Source: Sphingosinicella humi (GTDB taxonomy: Bacteria; Pseudomonadota; Alphaproteobacteria; Sphingomonadales; Sphingomonadaceae). Taken from it: 64,000 bases of DNA. Position numbers and translations under genes: made by a program. Shown here one piece after another: positions 10,368 to 19,855 of the stretch. Where the stretch lies: the NCBI RefSeq assembly GCF_003129465.1, contig NZ_QFFF01000001.1, positions 248,001-312,000 of the forward strand. The letters are read 5' to 3'. The notes under the pieces are model-generated. The model worked only from the letters and a program-made list of their open reading frames with translations. It was not told the DNA's origin and made no database searches. The number at the start of each line of letters is the position of its first letter. Position 1 is the stretch's first letter.

Positions 10368-11558
10368 CTATTTGCCGCCGAAGCTCTTGGGCGCCGGGGA
10401 GACCGTGTTGAACCCGCTCGGCGTCACCTGCAGCACTTCCAGCGTGCGCTGGGCGATGCCGTTTTCGCCGAAACGAAAGGCGCCATCCACCCCCATGAAG
10501 CCTTCCGGGTTCCCGAGTTCCGCCGCAGGGAAGGGCCGACCCACGGGCCAGTCCTGCCCGATCCGGACCGCCAGCAGCACGGCGTCGTAGCCGAGGCTCG
10601 CCAGCCGATAGGGATTGCTGCTGTAGCGGGCGCGGTAGCGGGTGCGGAACTGGTTGAACATATTGTCGGGCACGCTCGCGAACCATGAGCCGCGCAGCGC
10701 CGGCGTGGTGCCGAGATTGCCCTCGCTCTTCCAAAGCTCCGTGCCGAGGATGCGGGCATCGCCGGAGGGGCCTTCCTTTATCATCGGCGCGGCGCCGATG
10801 CCGATACGCCCATTGTCGGCGATGAGCACCGCATCGTAGCCGGACTGTTCATTGAGCCGCGTCACTGCCGACCGAAGCGAGGGGGCGCTGCGATCATAAG
10901 TCTGCATGGCGACCATCCGCCCGCCCGCCTGCTCCACCGACGCGATCAGCGCCTGGCTGGCGCGGCGGCCATAATCGCCGTTGGGGATGAGGCCTGCGAA
11001 ACGCTCGAGGCCCTGCGAGCGGGCATAGTCGACGACGCGATCCACCGCCTGGGCCGGGTCGAAGCCCATCAGGTAGACGCCGTTTCCGGCGACGCTGGCG
11101 TCGTTGGAAAAGGCGATGACCGGCACGCCCGCGCGCGCCGCGATGGGGGCGACAATGCGGACATTTTCGGCCAGCAGCGGTCCGAGGAACAGGCGGTTTC
11201 CATCAGCCAGCGCTTCGTTGACGGCGGCTTGCGCACCCTTGCTCGTGTCGTAGACGGTGATGCGGACGTTCTTCCCGCCCGTGTCGAGAATCGCGAGGTT
11301 CGCCGCGTTGGCGATCGACTGGCCGACGCCGGCATTTTCGCCGGAGAGCGGCACCAGCACGGCCACGCGGTTGCGATCGGTGTCGGTGGGAAGGCCGGGC
11401 GTCGGTTCCGGCGCCGGCGCCGGCTCCACCGGCTGCGGCGGCGCGGGGCGCGGCCTCGGCACCATCTGGCAACCCGCCATCAACAGGCTCAGTCCCGCCA
11501 ACGCCGCCAGTCCGAGGAATGAGCGCCGCGCTTGCGGGCGAGTGATCCGGTCTGCCAT
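10368..11558 (-). CDS. Penicillin-binding protein activator (LpoA-like periplasmic lipoprotein)
   Basis: 396 residues. A lipoprotein signal with lipobox LMAGC is followed by a Pro-rich linker (about 34-55) and a type I periplasmic-binding fold (RNRVAVLVPLSGENAGVGQSIANAA; VPVIAFSNDASVAGNGVYLMG). In this clade such proteins are annotated as PBP activators, related to the C-terminal domain of LpoA, but the fold is shared with branched-chain amino-acid binding proteins. With no transporter genes next to it, the activator call is preferred. It is divergent from rsmI with only 11 bases between the starts, so their promoters must overlap coding sequence. Confidence 0.75.
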   Translation of the reverse strand: MADRITRPQARRSFLGLAALAGLSLLMAGCQMVPRPRPAPPQPVEPAPAPEPTPGLPTDTDRNRVAVLVPLSGENAGVGQSIANAANLAILDTGGKNVRITVYDTSKGAQAAVNEALADGNRLFLGPLLAENVRIVAPIAARAGVPVIAFSNDASVAGNGVYLMGFDPAQAVDRVVDYARSQGLERFAGLIPNGDYGRRASQALIASVEQAGGRMVAMQTYDRSAPSLRSAVTRLNEQSGYDAVLIADNGRIGIGAAPMIKEGPSGDARILGTELWKSEGNLGTTPALRGSWFASVPDNMFNQFRTRYRARYSSNPYRLASLGYDAVLLAVRIGQDWPVGRPFPAAELGNPEGFMGVDGAFRFGENGIAQRTLEVLQVTPSGFNTVSPAPKSFGGK

Positions 11559-11569
11559 GACTACCCCTT

Positions 11570-12394
11570 ATGTCCCTTCCCCCCGGCCTCTACATTGTCG
11601 CGACCCCGATCGGCAATCTCTCCGATCTCAGCCCGCACGCCGCCAGGATCCTGTCCGAGGCCGATGTGATCGCCGTCGAGGACAGCCGCGTGACGGCCAA
11701 GCTTCTCGCCCATATCGGCGTCAAGCGGCCGATGACTCCCTATCATGACCATAACGCCGACAAGGTGCGGCCGGACCTCATCGCGCAGATGGCGGAAAAG
11801 GCGGTGGCGCTGGTCTCGGATGCCGGGACCCCGCTGGTTTCCGATCCGGGCTACAAGCTGGTGCGCGACGCGCGGGCGGCCGGCATCGACGTGCACACCG
11901 CCGCCGGCCCCTGCGCCGCGATCGCCGCGCTGACCCTGGCGGGCCTGCCGACCGATCGTTTCCTGTTTCTCGGCTTCCTCCCTGCCAAGGCCGGCGCTCG
12001 CGCCGCCGCGATCGCCGAAGTCGCCCCGGTCCGGGCGACGCTCATCCTTTACGAAAGCGGCCCTCGCCTCTCCGCCGCGCTCCGAGCGCTTCACCAGGGT
12101 CTCGGCGACCGCGAGGCGGCCGTGGTCCGCGAGATCAGCAAGAAGTTCGAAGAAACCGTGACGGGCACGCTCGACGCCTTGGCGACACGCTATGAAGGAG
12201 CCCCGCCGAAGGGCGAGATCGTCTTGGTGGTCGGCCCGCCCGGCGAAGCGGAGGCGGCCAGCGAAGCCGACGTCGACGCGGCGCTGCGTGAGGCGATGAC
12301 CCGCCTCTCCCCTTCCCGCGCCGCCGCCGCAGTGGCCGAAGCGCTCGGCCTCCCCCGCCGCACCGTCTACGAACGGGCGCTGACGCTCAAATGA
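11570..12394 (+). CDS. rsmI: 16S rRNA (cytidine1402-2'-O)-methyltransferase RsmI
   Basis: 274 residues of the tetrapyrrole-methylase fold. Start GLYIVATPIGNLSDLS, then AEDSR-like VEDSRVTAKLL, VSDAGTPLVSDPGYKLV, and the SAM-pocket region AAGPCAAIAALTLAGLPTDRFLFLGFLP. It modifies C1402 in the ribosomal P site together with RsmH. It overlaps yraN by 4 bases, and gshB and dedA follow, giving a compact four-gene block. Confidence 0.96.
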   Translation: MSLPPGLYIVATPIGNLSDLSPHAARILSEADVIAVEDSRVTAKLLAHIGVKRPMTPYHDHNADKVRPDLIAQMAEKAVALVSDAGTPLVSDPGYKLVRDARAAGIDVHTAAGPCAAIAALTLAGLPTDRFLFLGFLPAKAGARAAAIAEVAPVRATLILYESGPRLSAALRALHQGLGDREAAVVREISKKFEETVTGTLDALATRYEGAPPKGEIVLVVGPPGEAEAASEADVDAALREAMTRLSPSRAAAAVAEALGLPRRTVYERALTLK

Positions 12395-12741
12395 AGCGGC
12401 AGCTGGCGGAGCGGGGCGGACGCCGAGCGGAAAGCTGGGCCGCGCTTTGGCTCCAGCTGAAGGGATGGGCCATCCTCGCCCGCCGGGTGCGGACCCCGCG
12501 CGGCGAGGTCGACCTCGTCGCCCGGCGCGGCCGCACCGTCGCGTTCGTCGAAGTGAAGGCCCGAGCCACCGAGGCCGACATCGCCCTGTCGCTCGATGAC
12601 TACCGTCTCCGCCGCGTCGCGGCCGCTGCCGAGGCGCTGGCGCCCCGTTTCATGCGCGAAGGCGACGACGTGCGCATCGACGCCATCTTCATCCTGCCCC
12701 GCAGACTGCCGCGTCATCTGGAGAATGTCTGGCACGGGTGA
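12391..12741 (+). CDS. YraN/UPF0102-family nuclease-like protein
   Basis: 116 residues. Restriction-endonuclease-like fold: GEVDLVARRGRTVAFVEVKARA contains the E-(9-20)-D...E-x-K pattern of this family. Molecular function is unresolved. The ATG overlaps the rsmI stop by 4 bases, an order widely conserved in proteobacteria. Confidence 0.93.
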   Translation: MKRQLAERGGRRAESWAALWLQLKGWAILARRVRTPRGEVDLVARRGRTVAFVEVKARATEADIALSLDDYRLRRVAAAAEALAPRFMREGDDVRIDAIFILPRRLPRHLENVWHG

Positions 12742-12792
12742 CATTCCCGTTCGCGCCCCCTAGTTCGAGGCACCGAATCAAAAGGAACAGCC

Positions 12793-13743
12793 ATGCCGCT
12801 CCGCGTCGCCGTCCAGATGGACCCGCTGGACAAGATCAACATCGCCGGCGATTCGACCTTCGCGATCATGCTCTCCGCTCGGCAACGCGGCCATCGCCTG
12901 TTCCATTACGCGCCGGAAGATCTGAGCTATGCCGACGGTCGGCTATGGACCATGGCCCATCCGGTCGACGTCCAGCCCGTCGCCGACGATCATTACCGGT
13001 TCGAGGAGCCGGTGCTGCTCGATCTCGGCCGGGACGTCGACGTCGTGCTGATGCGCCAGGACCCGCCGTTCGATCTCGGCTACATCACCGCCACCCACCT
13101 GCTCGAGCGCATCCAGGGGGAGACGCTGGTCGTCAATGACCCGGCGGCGGTGCGCGACGCGCCGGAAAAGCTGTGGGTGCTCGATTTCGCTGAGTTCATG
13201 CCGCCGACCGTGATCACGCGGTCGCTGGGCCTGGCGCGCAAGTTTCTGGCGGAGCATGGCGATATCGTCATCAAGCCCCTGCACGGCTTCGCCGGCGGAT
13301 CGGTGTTTCGCATCGGCCGCGACGGCACCAATCTCGCCTCGCTCATGGAGCTGTTCAACCGCGCCTATCGCGAGCCGCATGTCGTCCAGGCCTTCCTTCC
13401 CGAGATCGCCGAGGGCGACAAACGCATCGTGCTCGTCGACGGCGAGGTCGCGGGCGCCGTCAATCGGGTGCCCGGCGAAGGCGAGATCCGCTCGAACCTC
13501 GCCGTCGGCGGCACCGCGGCGAAAACAGAGCTCACCGACCGGGAGCGCGATATCTGCGCCGCGCTTGGCCCCGAGCTGAAGCGGCTCGGCCTCCTGTTCG
13601 TCGGCATCGACGTGATCGGCGGCAAATGGCTGACCGAGATCAACGTCACCTCGCCCACCGGCATCGTCGCCATCGACAGGTTCAACGGCACCGACACCGC
13701 GGCCCTCATCTGGGACGCCATCGAGAAGAAGGTCAAAGCATAA
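12793..13743 (+). CDS. gshB: Glutathione synthase
   Basis: ATP-grasp ligase joining gamma-glutamylcysteine and glycine. 316 residues, with VAVQMDPLDKINIAGDSTFA at the N-terminus, RQDPPFDLGYI, VIKPLHGFAGGSVF (nucleotide loop), and ITEINVTSPTG-like TEINVTSPTGI at the Mg site. It has AAAGGAAC upstream. The TAA stop shares its final A with the ATG of the following dedA gene, so the two are coupled. Confidence 0.97.
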   Translation: MPLRVAVQMDPLDKINIAGDSTFAIMLSARQRGHRLFHYAPEDLSYADGRLWTMAHPVDVQPVADDHYRFEEPVLLDLGRDVDVVLMRQDPPFDLGYITATHLLERIQGETLVVNDPAAVRDAPEKLWVLDFAEFMPPTVITRSLGLARKFLAEHGDIVIKPLHGFAGGSVFRIGRDGTNLASLMELFNRAYREPHVVQAFLPEIAEGDKRIVLVDGEVAGAVNRVPGEGEIRSNLAVGGTAAKTELTDRERDICAALGPELKRLGLLFVGIDVIGGKWLTEINVTSPTGIVAIDRFNGTDTAALIWDAIEKKVKA

Positions 13744-14363
13744 TGGGGGACTGGATCCGCGAGCTCATCGAGCAGTCGAGCTACCTTGGCGTGGCCCTGC
13801 TGATGCTGCTCGAAACCGTGTTTCCGCCGATCCCGTCCGAGATCATCATGTCCTTGTCCGGCCTTCAGGCGTCGCGGGGCACGATGACGCTCTGGGGTGT
13901 GATCCTGGCCGGCACCTTCGGGGCGATGGTCGGCAACATCTTCTGGTATGCCATCGCCCGCTGGCTCGGCATCGAGCGATTCCATCCCTTCATCGACAAG
14001 TTCGGCCGCTATCTCACCGTCGACTGGAAGGAAGTGAAGCGCGCCGACCATTTCTTCGACCGATATGAGCGCTGGTTCGTCTGCTTCGGTCGCATGGTGC
14101 CGACGATCCGCTCGCTGGTGTCGATCCCGGCCGGCGTATTCGGCATGCGCTGGAAGCCCTTCCTCATCTACTCCACGATCGGCACCTTCGGCTGGACCAC
14201 CGCCCTCGCCACCGCCGGCTATCTGCTCGGCCAGAACTACGCCGACGTCGACAAGTATCTCGGCCCGGTTTCGACGGGCGTCATCGCGATCCTGGTGCTC
14301 TGGTATCTGTTCCGGGTGATTACCTGGAAGCCCGCGGATGAGCGTTCCGATACACGTCCATGA
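13743..14363 (+). CDS. DedA-family inner-membrane protein
   Basis: 206 residues. The family signature ETVFPPIPSEIIM follows the first helix, then a SNARE-associated-type domain with FGRMVPTIRSLVSIPAGVFGM and several membrane helices. DedA proteins act in lipid scrambling/undecaprenyl-phosphate recycling and membrane-potential maintenance. The start at 13743 is picked over a longer frame because it begins at MGDWIREL and overlaps the gshB stop by one base (TAATG). Its last 44 bases overlap the convergent xerC. Confidence 0.93.
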   Translation: MGDWIRELIEQSSYLGVALLMLLETVFPPIPSEIIMSLSGLQASRGTMTLWGVILAGTFGAMVGNIFWYAIARWLGIERFHPFIDKFGRYLTVDWKEVKRADHFFDRYERWFVCFGRMVPTIRSLVSIPAGVFGMRWKPFLIYSTIGTFGWTTALATAGYLLGQNYADVDKYLGPVSTGVIAILVLWYLFRVITWKPADERSDTRP

Positions 14364-15339
14364 GATGGGCGGTGTCGACCGCCGTATAGATTTGGGTCGA
14401 GGACAGGCTGGCATGGCCCAGCAGCTCCTGGAGCGAGCGGAGGTCGGCGCCGCGCCCGAGCAGATGGGTGGCGAAGCTGTGCCGCAGCGCGTGCGGCGTC
14501 GTCCGCTCGGAGAGTCCCAGCCGCACACGCGCCCGGCGAACTGCACGGCGGACGATCTCGCCCCTGAGCGGTCCTCCCCGCGCGCCCCGGAACAGCGGCT
14601 GCTCCTTAGCGGTCGAATAGGGGCATAGCGCCAAATAACGTTCGATCGCGTCTCGCACGGGCGCCAGCAGTGGCACGATCCGCGTCTTGTTGCGCTTGCC
14701 CGTTACGGTCATCGCGTCGCCGAGCGGCAGCGCCGAGCCGGTAAGGCCCAGCGCCTCGGCCACGCGCAGGCCGGAGCCGTAGAGCAGCATCAGCACGGCG
14801 AAATCACGCGCCGCGATCCACTCCTCCGAGGCGTCCTCGGCGGCGTCCTCCGCCAGCGCCACCACTTCGTCGGGCGAGATCGGCCGCGGCACGCTGCGGG
14901 GTCTCTTCGGGCCCTTGAGCTTGGGCACTGCCGCCTCCCGCCCCGTCTCGCCCGCGGCGAAGGCGAGGAAGCCGCGCACCGCCGACAGCTCGCGCGCCGC
15001 CGAGCTGTTGCCGAGCCCGGCCGCACGGCGCTTGGTTAGGAAGGCGCGAAGGTCCGCCGCCTGGAGGCTCGTCAGCGTCTCGCCGGTCACCGCCTCGCCG
15101 CGATGGGAACCGAGAAAGTCGATCAGCCGATGCGCGGTCGCCGCATAGGCGCGCACCGTATGCTCGGAACGGCGACGATCGCGGGAAAGATGGTCCTGCC
15201 AGCTTGCCGCCAGCTCCCGCGCCGGATGGTCGTCCAAGTGCCCCGGCGAAGGCCGGGGTCCAGTCGATGTTGGTTGCTGGACTCCGGCTTTCGCCGGAGA
15301 ACGGGAACTGCCCTCATCGGGCCTCAGGGGATCAGCCAC
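14320..15339 (-). CDS. xerC: Tyrosine recombinase XerC
   Basis: Chromosome-dimer resolution recombinase acting at dif with XerD. The catalytic set is complete: Arg in SGLRVAEAL, Lys in GKRNKTR, HALRHSFATHLL, LLGHASLSSTQIYT with the Tyr nucleophile. The N-terminal SAM-like DNA-binding domain is present. The chosen GTG at 15339 gives 339 residues and overlaps the DUF484 stop by 16 bp. The first 30 or so residues come from a family A repeat (15241-15300), so a start after the repeat (for example TTG near 15240, giving about 305 residues) is also plausible. The 3' end overlaps dedA. Confidence 0.9.
   Translation of the reverse strand: MADPLRPDEGSSRSPAKAGVQQPTSTGPRPSPGHLDDHPARELAASWQDHLSRDRRRSEHTVRAYAATAHRLIDFLGSHRGEAVTGETLTSLQAADLRAFLTKRRAAGLGNSSAARELSAVRGFLAFAAGETGREAAVPKLKGPKRPRSVPRPISPDEVVALAEDAAEDASEEWIAARDFAVLMLLYGSGLRVAEALGLTGSALPLGDAMTVTGKRNKTRIVPLLAPVRDAIERYLALCPYSTAKEQPLFRGARGGPLRGEIVRRAVRRARVRLGLSERTTPHALRHSFATHLLGRGADLRSLQELLGHASLSSTQIYTAVDTAHLMDVYRNAHPRASR
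15241..15300. repeat. Short family A repeat inside the 5' end of xerC
   Basis: Two hairpins, CCCCGGCGAAGGCCGGGG and TCCGGCTTTCGCCGGA, with the shortened middle TCCAGTCGATGTTGGTTGCT. On the minus strand the arm encodes SPAKAGVQ, a peptide typical of such repeats when they are read through. It keeps the xerC frame open. Confidence 0.9.
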
Positions 15340-15884
15340 CGGCCTATGCAGCGCGCCAGCACGCGTCCCAGGAAAACGAGAAGCTCGGAGCCATGCCGCG
15401 TCTCGAAGCCTTGGGCGCCGCGCTGTCCGAGGGCGAGGAGACCGTTGGGGAGCGGCGGATCGCTGTCCAGCCTCACCAGCGCTTCGGCGCGGATCAGTTC
15501 GCAGGCCGGCCCGAACAATGGATGGCCCCGCTCGCAGCCGCGCAGCAGCACGCCGTCGAACTGCTCGATCGAACGCTCGATCACCCGCGGGTCGACGAAC
15601 TGCATACCCGAGGCATCCGCGCGCATGCCCTTGTCGCCGACGAACAGCGCCACGGCGACCGCATCGAGGCCCAATATCTGCGGCCATTCCTGCGTGACGA
15701 TATGGATGAGGTGGTCGAAGCCCTCGGCCTCGACGGCCGCGAGCACGGCCTCGTGAATCGAGGCGACCGCGCCCGAATGGCCGCGCGCGAAGGCGATGAG
15801 ATCCTGATTGGCCTCCTCCGCCGCCGCGACCCGGGCACGAAGATGCGCCACTGCCCGGTCCTCAAAGCTGATCACCGTACCCAT
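15324..15884 (-). CDS. DUF484-family (GAF-like) protein
   Basis: 186 residues, start MGTVISFEDRAVAHLRARV, then a GAF-like fold (DHLIHIVTQEWPQILGLDAVAVALFVGD) and near the end GLLALGQRGAQGFETRHGSELLVFLGRVLARCI, the typical DUF484 C-terminus. Function is unknown. DUF484 genes characteristically sit just upstream of xerC, as here, where it overlaps the proposed xerC start. A longer in-frame reading to 15971 lacks support. Confidence 0.9.
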   Translation of the reverse strand: MGTVISFEDRAVAHLRARVAAAEEANQDLIAFARGHSGAVASIHEAVLAAVEAEGFDHLIHIVTQEWPQILGLDAVAVALFVGDKGMRADASGMQFVDPRVIERSIEQFDGVLLRGCERGHPLFGPACELIRAEALVRLDSDPPLPNGLLALGQRGAQGFETRHGSELLVFLGRVLARCIGRWLIP

Positions 15885-15931
15885 GGACCGGAGCTTAGCG
15901 GCAATTTGGTTAATAGGCGATGGTCGACTGA

Positions 15932-16852
15932 TTACGTAATCGAGGCGTCGCCCAGATACGCCTTCTCGCACGCCGCGAAGATGCTCGTCGAAGGGCCAAG
16001 GGCACCCACTTTCTTCTCGATTTCCTGCTCCAACAGCCTGAGCTCGGCGGGAGAAATCCCCTCCCCGGCCCTGCCGAGGGGCACTGCAAGCCGCTCCACG
16101 CGGGGCAGATATTCACCCCGCAGCGGGTTGTCGGCGCCACCGCCGATCAAGGCCCCTGATACGTAAGAGCAGATTCCCGCACGCAGCGGCTCCTCCTCCG
16201 GCAGCTGAACCGGGTGATCCAGGGCGGCGGTCGGATGTTCCTCGACGCAGCGATCGACGAAGCTATCCACCGCGCCTTGCAGCAGAATCCGCCCTCCCGC
16301 TCGATGGACGTCCGTCATCCGGCTCGCCAGGCGGTCCACGCCCTCCCGTCCAACCAGCATGTGGGCAAAGTGAAAGCCCTGCGGATCATGCTGGAGAATG
16401 ATGGGCCTGCTGACGTCGGACCCCCGCGCCTTGATCGCGCTGGCCATCGCGCAGACGAACAGCCGATCGCCCTCATCCTCCGGCAGCGACGGCAACGGCT
16501 CCGGCTCGCCGATCCCGTAGCCGATCTTGCAGCGGTTGAGATCCAGCAACCAGTTACCGGTGTTGAGCTGCCGATTCGCTTCGACGTCAAATGCTTCCCA
16601 CGCGCCCGCTGGGACGAAATCGTCGATCAGCGTCGCCTCGCGCATTTCACTCTCGATCGACTGGCGGCGCGCCAGCTCAGCCGCGTCGACACCCGCGTCC
16701 GCACCCGCTTTCCTGAACGTTTGCGCGGCACCGAAGCAGAGCTTCGCGCGCTCCGCCGCGTCTCCCGGAAGATCGCTGAAATCCGTGCTGCGCGTTCCGC
16801 AACCGACGAGCAGAAGGCTCGCACCCAGGACGACAGACAGAACCGGCCGCAT
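15932..16852 (-). CDS. Hypothetical lipoprotein
   Basis: 306 residues. The signal peptide MRPVLSVVLGASLLLVGC has a lipobox ending at Cys18. The mature part has several Cys residues (LCFGAAQ, NRCKIGYG, FVCAMAS, DRCVEEH, GICSYVSG, ACEKAY) that could form disulfides in the periplasm. I recognise no domain. It lies between the DUF484 gene and the transaldolase gene on the same strand. Confidence 0.7.
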   Translation of the reverse strand: MRPVLSVVLGASLLLVGCGTRSTDFSDLPGDAAERAKLCFGAAQTFRKAGADAGVDAAELARRQSIESEMREATLIDDFVPAGAWEAFDVEANRQLNTGNWLLDLNRCKIGYGIGEPEPLPSLPEDEGDRLFVCAMASAIKARGSDVSRPIILQHDPQGFHFAHMLVGREGVDRLASRMTDVHRAGGRILLQGAVDSFVDRCVEEHPTAALDHPVQLPEEEPLRAGICSYVSGALIGGGADNPLRGEYLPRVERLAVPLGRAGEGISPAELRLLEQEIEKKVGALGPSTSIFAACEKAYLGDASIT

Positions 16853-16918
16853 GCGCGCCTCCCGCTCGGAAGGTCAGGCCGTAGCATAAAAACGCTCCGG
16901 ATACGAAACGATGGAGTC

Positions 16919-17572
16919 TCAGCCGATCTTCTGGCCGGTCTTCTCCCAGTCCGCGAGGAACGCCTTAAGTCCATTGTCGGTCAGCGGATGATTGAAGAGC
17001 TGGCGGATCACCTTGGGCGGAGCGGTCATCACGTCGGCGCCGATCTTCGCGGCCTCAAGGACATGGACGGGGTGGCGCACGCTCGCCACCAATATTTGTG
17101 TCTCGAAGTCGTAATTGTCGTAGATCATCCGGATCTCGGAGATGATCTGCATGCCGTCGAAGCCGATATCGTCGTGGCGGCCGACGAAGGGCGAGATGAA
17201 GGTCGCCCCCGCCTTGGCCGCGAGCAGCGCCTGGTTGGCGGTGAAGCAGAGGGTGACATTCACCATCGTGCCGTCGGCGGTGAGCTTCTTGCAGGTCTTG
17301 AGGCCGTCGATGGTGAGCGGCACCTTCACCGCGATATTGCCGGCGATCTTCCGCAGGATCTCCGCCTCACGCATCATCTCGTCATGGTCGGTGGCGACGA
17401 CTTCGGCCGAGACCGGCCCCGGCACGATCCCGCAAATCTCCTTCACCACCTCGAGGAAGTCTTTGCCGGACTTATGGACCAGCGACGGATTGGTCGTGAC
17501 GCCGTCCAGCAGGCCGGTTTCTGCGAGGTCCCGGATTTCGGCGGTGTCGGCGGTGTCGACGAAGAATTTCAT
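16919..17572 (-). CDS. Transaldolase / fructose-6-phosphate aldolase (FSA-type)
   Basis: 217 residues starting [16 protein letters not shown]. The Schiff-base Lys is in NIAVKVPLT, preceded by [28 protein letters not shown] and [15 protein letters not shown] complete the family pattern. The short TalC/MipB type transfers dihydroxyacetone units or cleaves fructose 6-phosphate. The start at 17572 was chosen because the family begins MKFFxDTA; the upstream in-frame extension is non-conserved and crosses the divergent MATE start. Confidence 0.92.
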   Translation of the reverse strand: MKFFVDTADTAEIRDLAETGLLDGVTTNPSLVHKSGKDFLEVVKEICGIVPGPVSAEVVATDHDEMMREAEILRKIAGNIAVKVPLTIDGLKTCKKLTADGTMVNVTLCFTANQALLAAKAGATFISPFVGRHDDIGFDGMQIISEIRMIYDNYDFETQILVASVRHPVHVLEAAKIGADVMTAPPKVIRQLFNHPLTDNGLKAFLADWEKTGQKIG

Positions 17573-17653
17573 TTGAGGCATGCCTTTGAAGGATTGAGGA
17601 TTCGCGCGCCCTTCTAGCCACACGGGCCGGCAGGCGCGAGTCATGAGGGCGCG

Positions 17654-18973
17654 ATGGCGACGGCTTTGGACAAGGGCGACGCTCTTCACCGGGCGATCTG
17701 GGCGATCGCGCTCCCCGCCATGCTGACCAATGTCGCGACCGCCCTGTTCGGCCTCGCCGACCTATGGGTGATCGGGCAACTCGGCATCCCGGCCGCCCAG
17801 GCCGGCGTCGAGCTCGGCGCCAAGTTCATGATGGGCCTGCTGGTCGTCTTCAACTTCCTGAAGACCGGCACCATCGCGCTCACCGCGCAGGCGGCGGGTC
17901 GGGGCGACGAGGCCGCCCAGGCCGCCGCCCTCGCCCGCGCCAGCGGCGTCGCCTTGCTGATCGCACTCATGCCGCTCGCCATCCCGTTGGGGCTCGATTT
18001 CCTCAATGCCCGCGGCGCCTTCGCCGAGGAGGCTCGCACCTATGTCTCGATACGCTATTGGGGCGGCCCGCTCTGGCTGGTGAACGCCGTCCTGGTCGGC
18101 TGGCTGGTCGGGCGCAAGAAGGTGCGGGCGGTGCTGGTGGTCGAGGTCGCCGCCAATATAGGCCATATCGTCCTCGACCTGCTGTTCGTCCTCGGCTTCG
18201 GCTGGGGCGTCGCCGGCGTGGCGACGGCAACCTTGCTCTCGGAAGGCCTCAAGCTCGCCGTCCTGGTCGGGGTCGTCGCCCGGGAGGCGCCCGCCGCGAT
18301 GGCGCTACGCGCCGCCTTCCGCCGCGCCACCTGGGACAAGGCGTCCCTCGGCGCCCTCTTCCGCATCAACCGCGATCTTTTCCTGCGCACTCTGCTGCTG
18401 ACCGGCGCGATCCTGCTCATGGCCCGCGACGGCGCCCGTGAAGGCCCGCTGGTGCTCGCCGCCAACGGCATCCTCTATCAGCTGTTCATCCTCTCCGCGC
18501 TGATCCTCGACGGGTTCGAAGCCTCGGCCCAGGTGCTGTGCGGCGAGGCGGTGGGCGGCAAGGATCGTCGCCGCTTCGACCGGCTGATCCGTGCGCTCCT
18601 CCTCTGGGGTCTAGGCTTCGGCGCGCTGGTGACCGGCGCCTACATCCTCTTCGGCGCGCCCTTCGCGGCAAGCTTCAGCACCGATCCGGCCGTGACCGCG
18701 ACGACGCTCGCCTATTTGCCCTGGGCCGTATGGCTGCCGCTGATCGGCGTCACCTCCTACGTCTATGACGGCATCTATGTCGGCGCGACCTGGACGCGGG
18801 CCCTGCTGGTGACGATGGTGGCCGCGTTCACGACCTATGCCCTGGTGCTCTGGGCCGCCGGCTCCCTCGGCAACCACGGCCTGTGGCTGGCCTTCACCCT
18901 GTTCTTCATCGCCCGTGCGGCCGGCCAGGCGCTGCTGCTGCCGAGGCTGCGGCGGGCGACCTTCGAAGCCTAG
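17654..18973 (+). CDS. MATE-family efflux transporter
   Basis: 439 residues with about 12 hydrophobic segments. The N-terminus [30 protein letters not shown] is the MATE/DinF pattern, repeated in the second half ([30 protein letters not shown]). It probably exports organic cations using Na+ or H+. The substrate is not predictable. The stop overlaps the convergent DUF4197 gene by 4 bases. Confidence 0.93.
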   Translation: MATALDKGDALHRAIWAIALPAMLTNVATALFGLADLWVIGQLGIPAAQAGVELGAKFMMGLLVVFNFLKTGTIALTAQAAGRGDEAAQAAALARASGVALLIALMPLAIPLGLDFLNARGAFAEEARTYVSIRYWGGPLWLVNAVLVGWLVGRKKVRAVLVVEVAANIGHIVLDLLFVLGFGWGVAGVATATLLSEGLKLAVLVGVVAREAPAAMALRAAFRRATWDKASLGALFRINRDLFLRTLLLTGAILLMARDGAREGPLVLAANGILYQLFILSALILDGFEASAQVLCGEAVGGKDRRRFDRLIRALLLWGLGFGALVTGAYILFGAPFAASFSTDPAVTATTLAYLPWAVWLPLIGVTSYVYDGIYVGATWTRALLVTMVAAFTTYALVLWAAGSLGNHGLWLAFTLFFIARAAGQALLLPRLRRATFEA

Positions 18974-19674
18974 CGCAGCACGCCGAACACGCGCGTCAGC
19001 ACCGGATCGTTGGTCGAGGAGGGATCGGCGCGGATCGCCGCTTCCTCCCGGCCGATGGCCCGCCAGATGCCCTCGGCCGTCTTTTGAGTCACGTCGCGCT
19101 GCAGGCCTGCGAAGTCGATGCCCGTGGCGGCGCCGAGCGCCTGGCTGAGCAGGCCGCTGTCGAGCACCCTCAATGCCGAGCCGACTCCGGGGAACAGCGC
19201 CTCCACGATCCGCTCCCCGATCTGACGCTCGAGATATTGAGTCGCCGCGGTCGGTCCGCCTCGCACGATCGAAAGGGCGTCGGGGATCGTCATGCTCCGG
19301 ATAGAATCATAGACGATCGGAGCCGCATTATCCGCCGCCTCGGCCGCCGCGGCATTCACCAGCCGCAGCAACCGGTCCTGCACCGCCGGCTGGCGCAGCA
19401 GTGCCGCGGCCACGGCGGTCGCGCCGCTACCGCCCCATTGCGGCGGCAGGCTGACCCGCGCCAGTTCGTCCTCGAAAAAGCCATTCTCCTGCAGCAGTCC
19501 CGCAAAAGCCCTTTGCGACGAGACGGTGAGAAGACGCCGTATCGCGTCCTCCAATCCGAACCCGCCCAGTTCGCCGAGCGTGCAGGACGGGAGGGCCAGC
19601 GCGGGAGTAACCAGGGCCAGGCTGAGCAGGCGCCTGCGGCTCAGCGGCCGTTCAATACCGAAACAATCGTTCAT
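18970..19674 (-). CDS. DUF4197-domain exported protein
   Basis: 234 residues. The N-terminus MNDCFGIERPLSRRRLLSLAL has twin Arg before a hydrophobic stretch and ends in ALPSC, so it is a probable lipoprotein, possibly Tat-exported. The DUF4197 body is recognisable from GGATAATQYLERQ-type GPTAATQYLERQIGERI and the C-terminal DPSSTNDPVLTRVFG. Function is unknown. The start at 19674 is preferred; the ORF extends further upstream to 19884 without support and would overlap the leader of priA. Confidence 0.85.
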   Translation of the reverse strand: MNDCFGIERPLSRRRLLSLALVTPALALPSCTLGELGGFGLEDAIRRLLTVSSQRAFAGLLQENGFFEDELARVSLPPQWGGSGATAVAAALLRQPAVQDRLLRLVNAAAAEAADNAAPIVYDSIRSMTIPDALSIVRGGPTAATQYLERQIGERIVEALFPGVGSALRVLDSGLLSQALGAATGIDFAGLQRDVTQKTAEGIWRAIGREEAAIRADPSSTNDPVLTRVFGVLR

Positions 19675-19855
19675 AGTTCGGCGGAACGACCGGCGAGCAG
19701 CTATGTTGCACGCAGCCCTTCCAACCGAGACCGACTCCGCCACGGGGCGAGCGCGGCGTCCCTTCCGCTGGAAATCGAAACCGACGCGCGCCCGATCGGC
19801 GCCACTTATATGGCGGCTTTCGCCCGCCGCGCGATTGGCGATATGGCGGGGGCTC

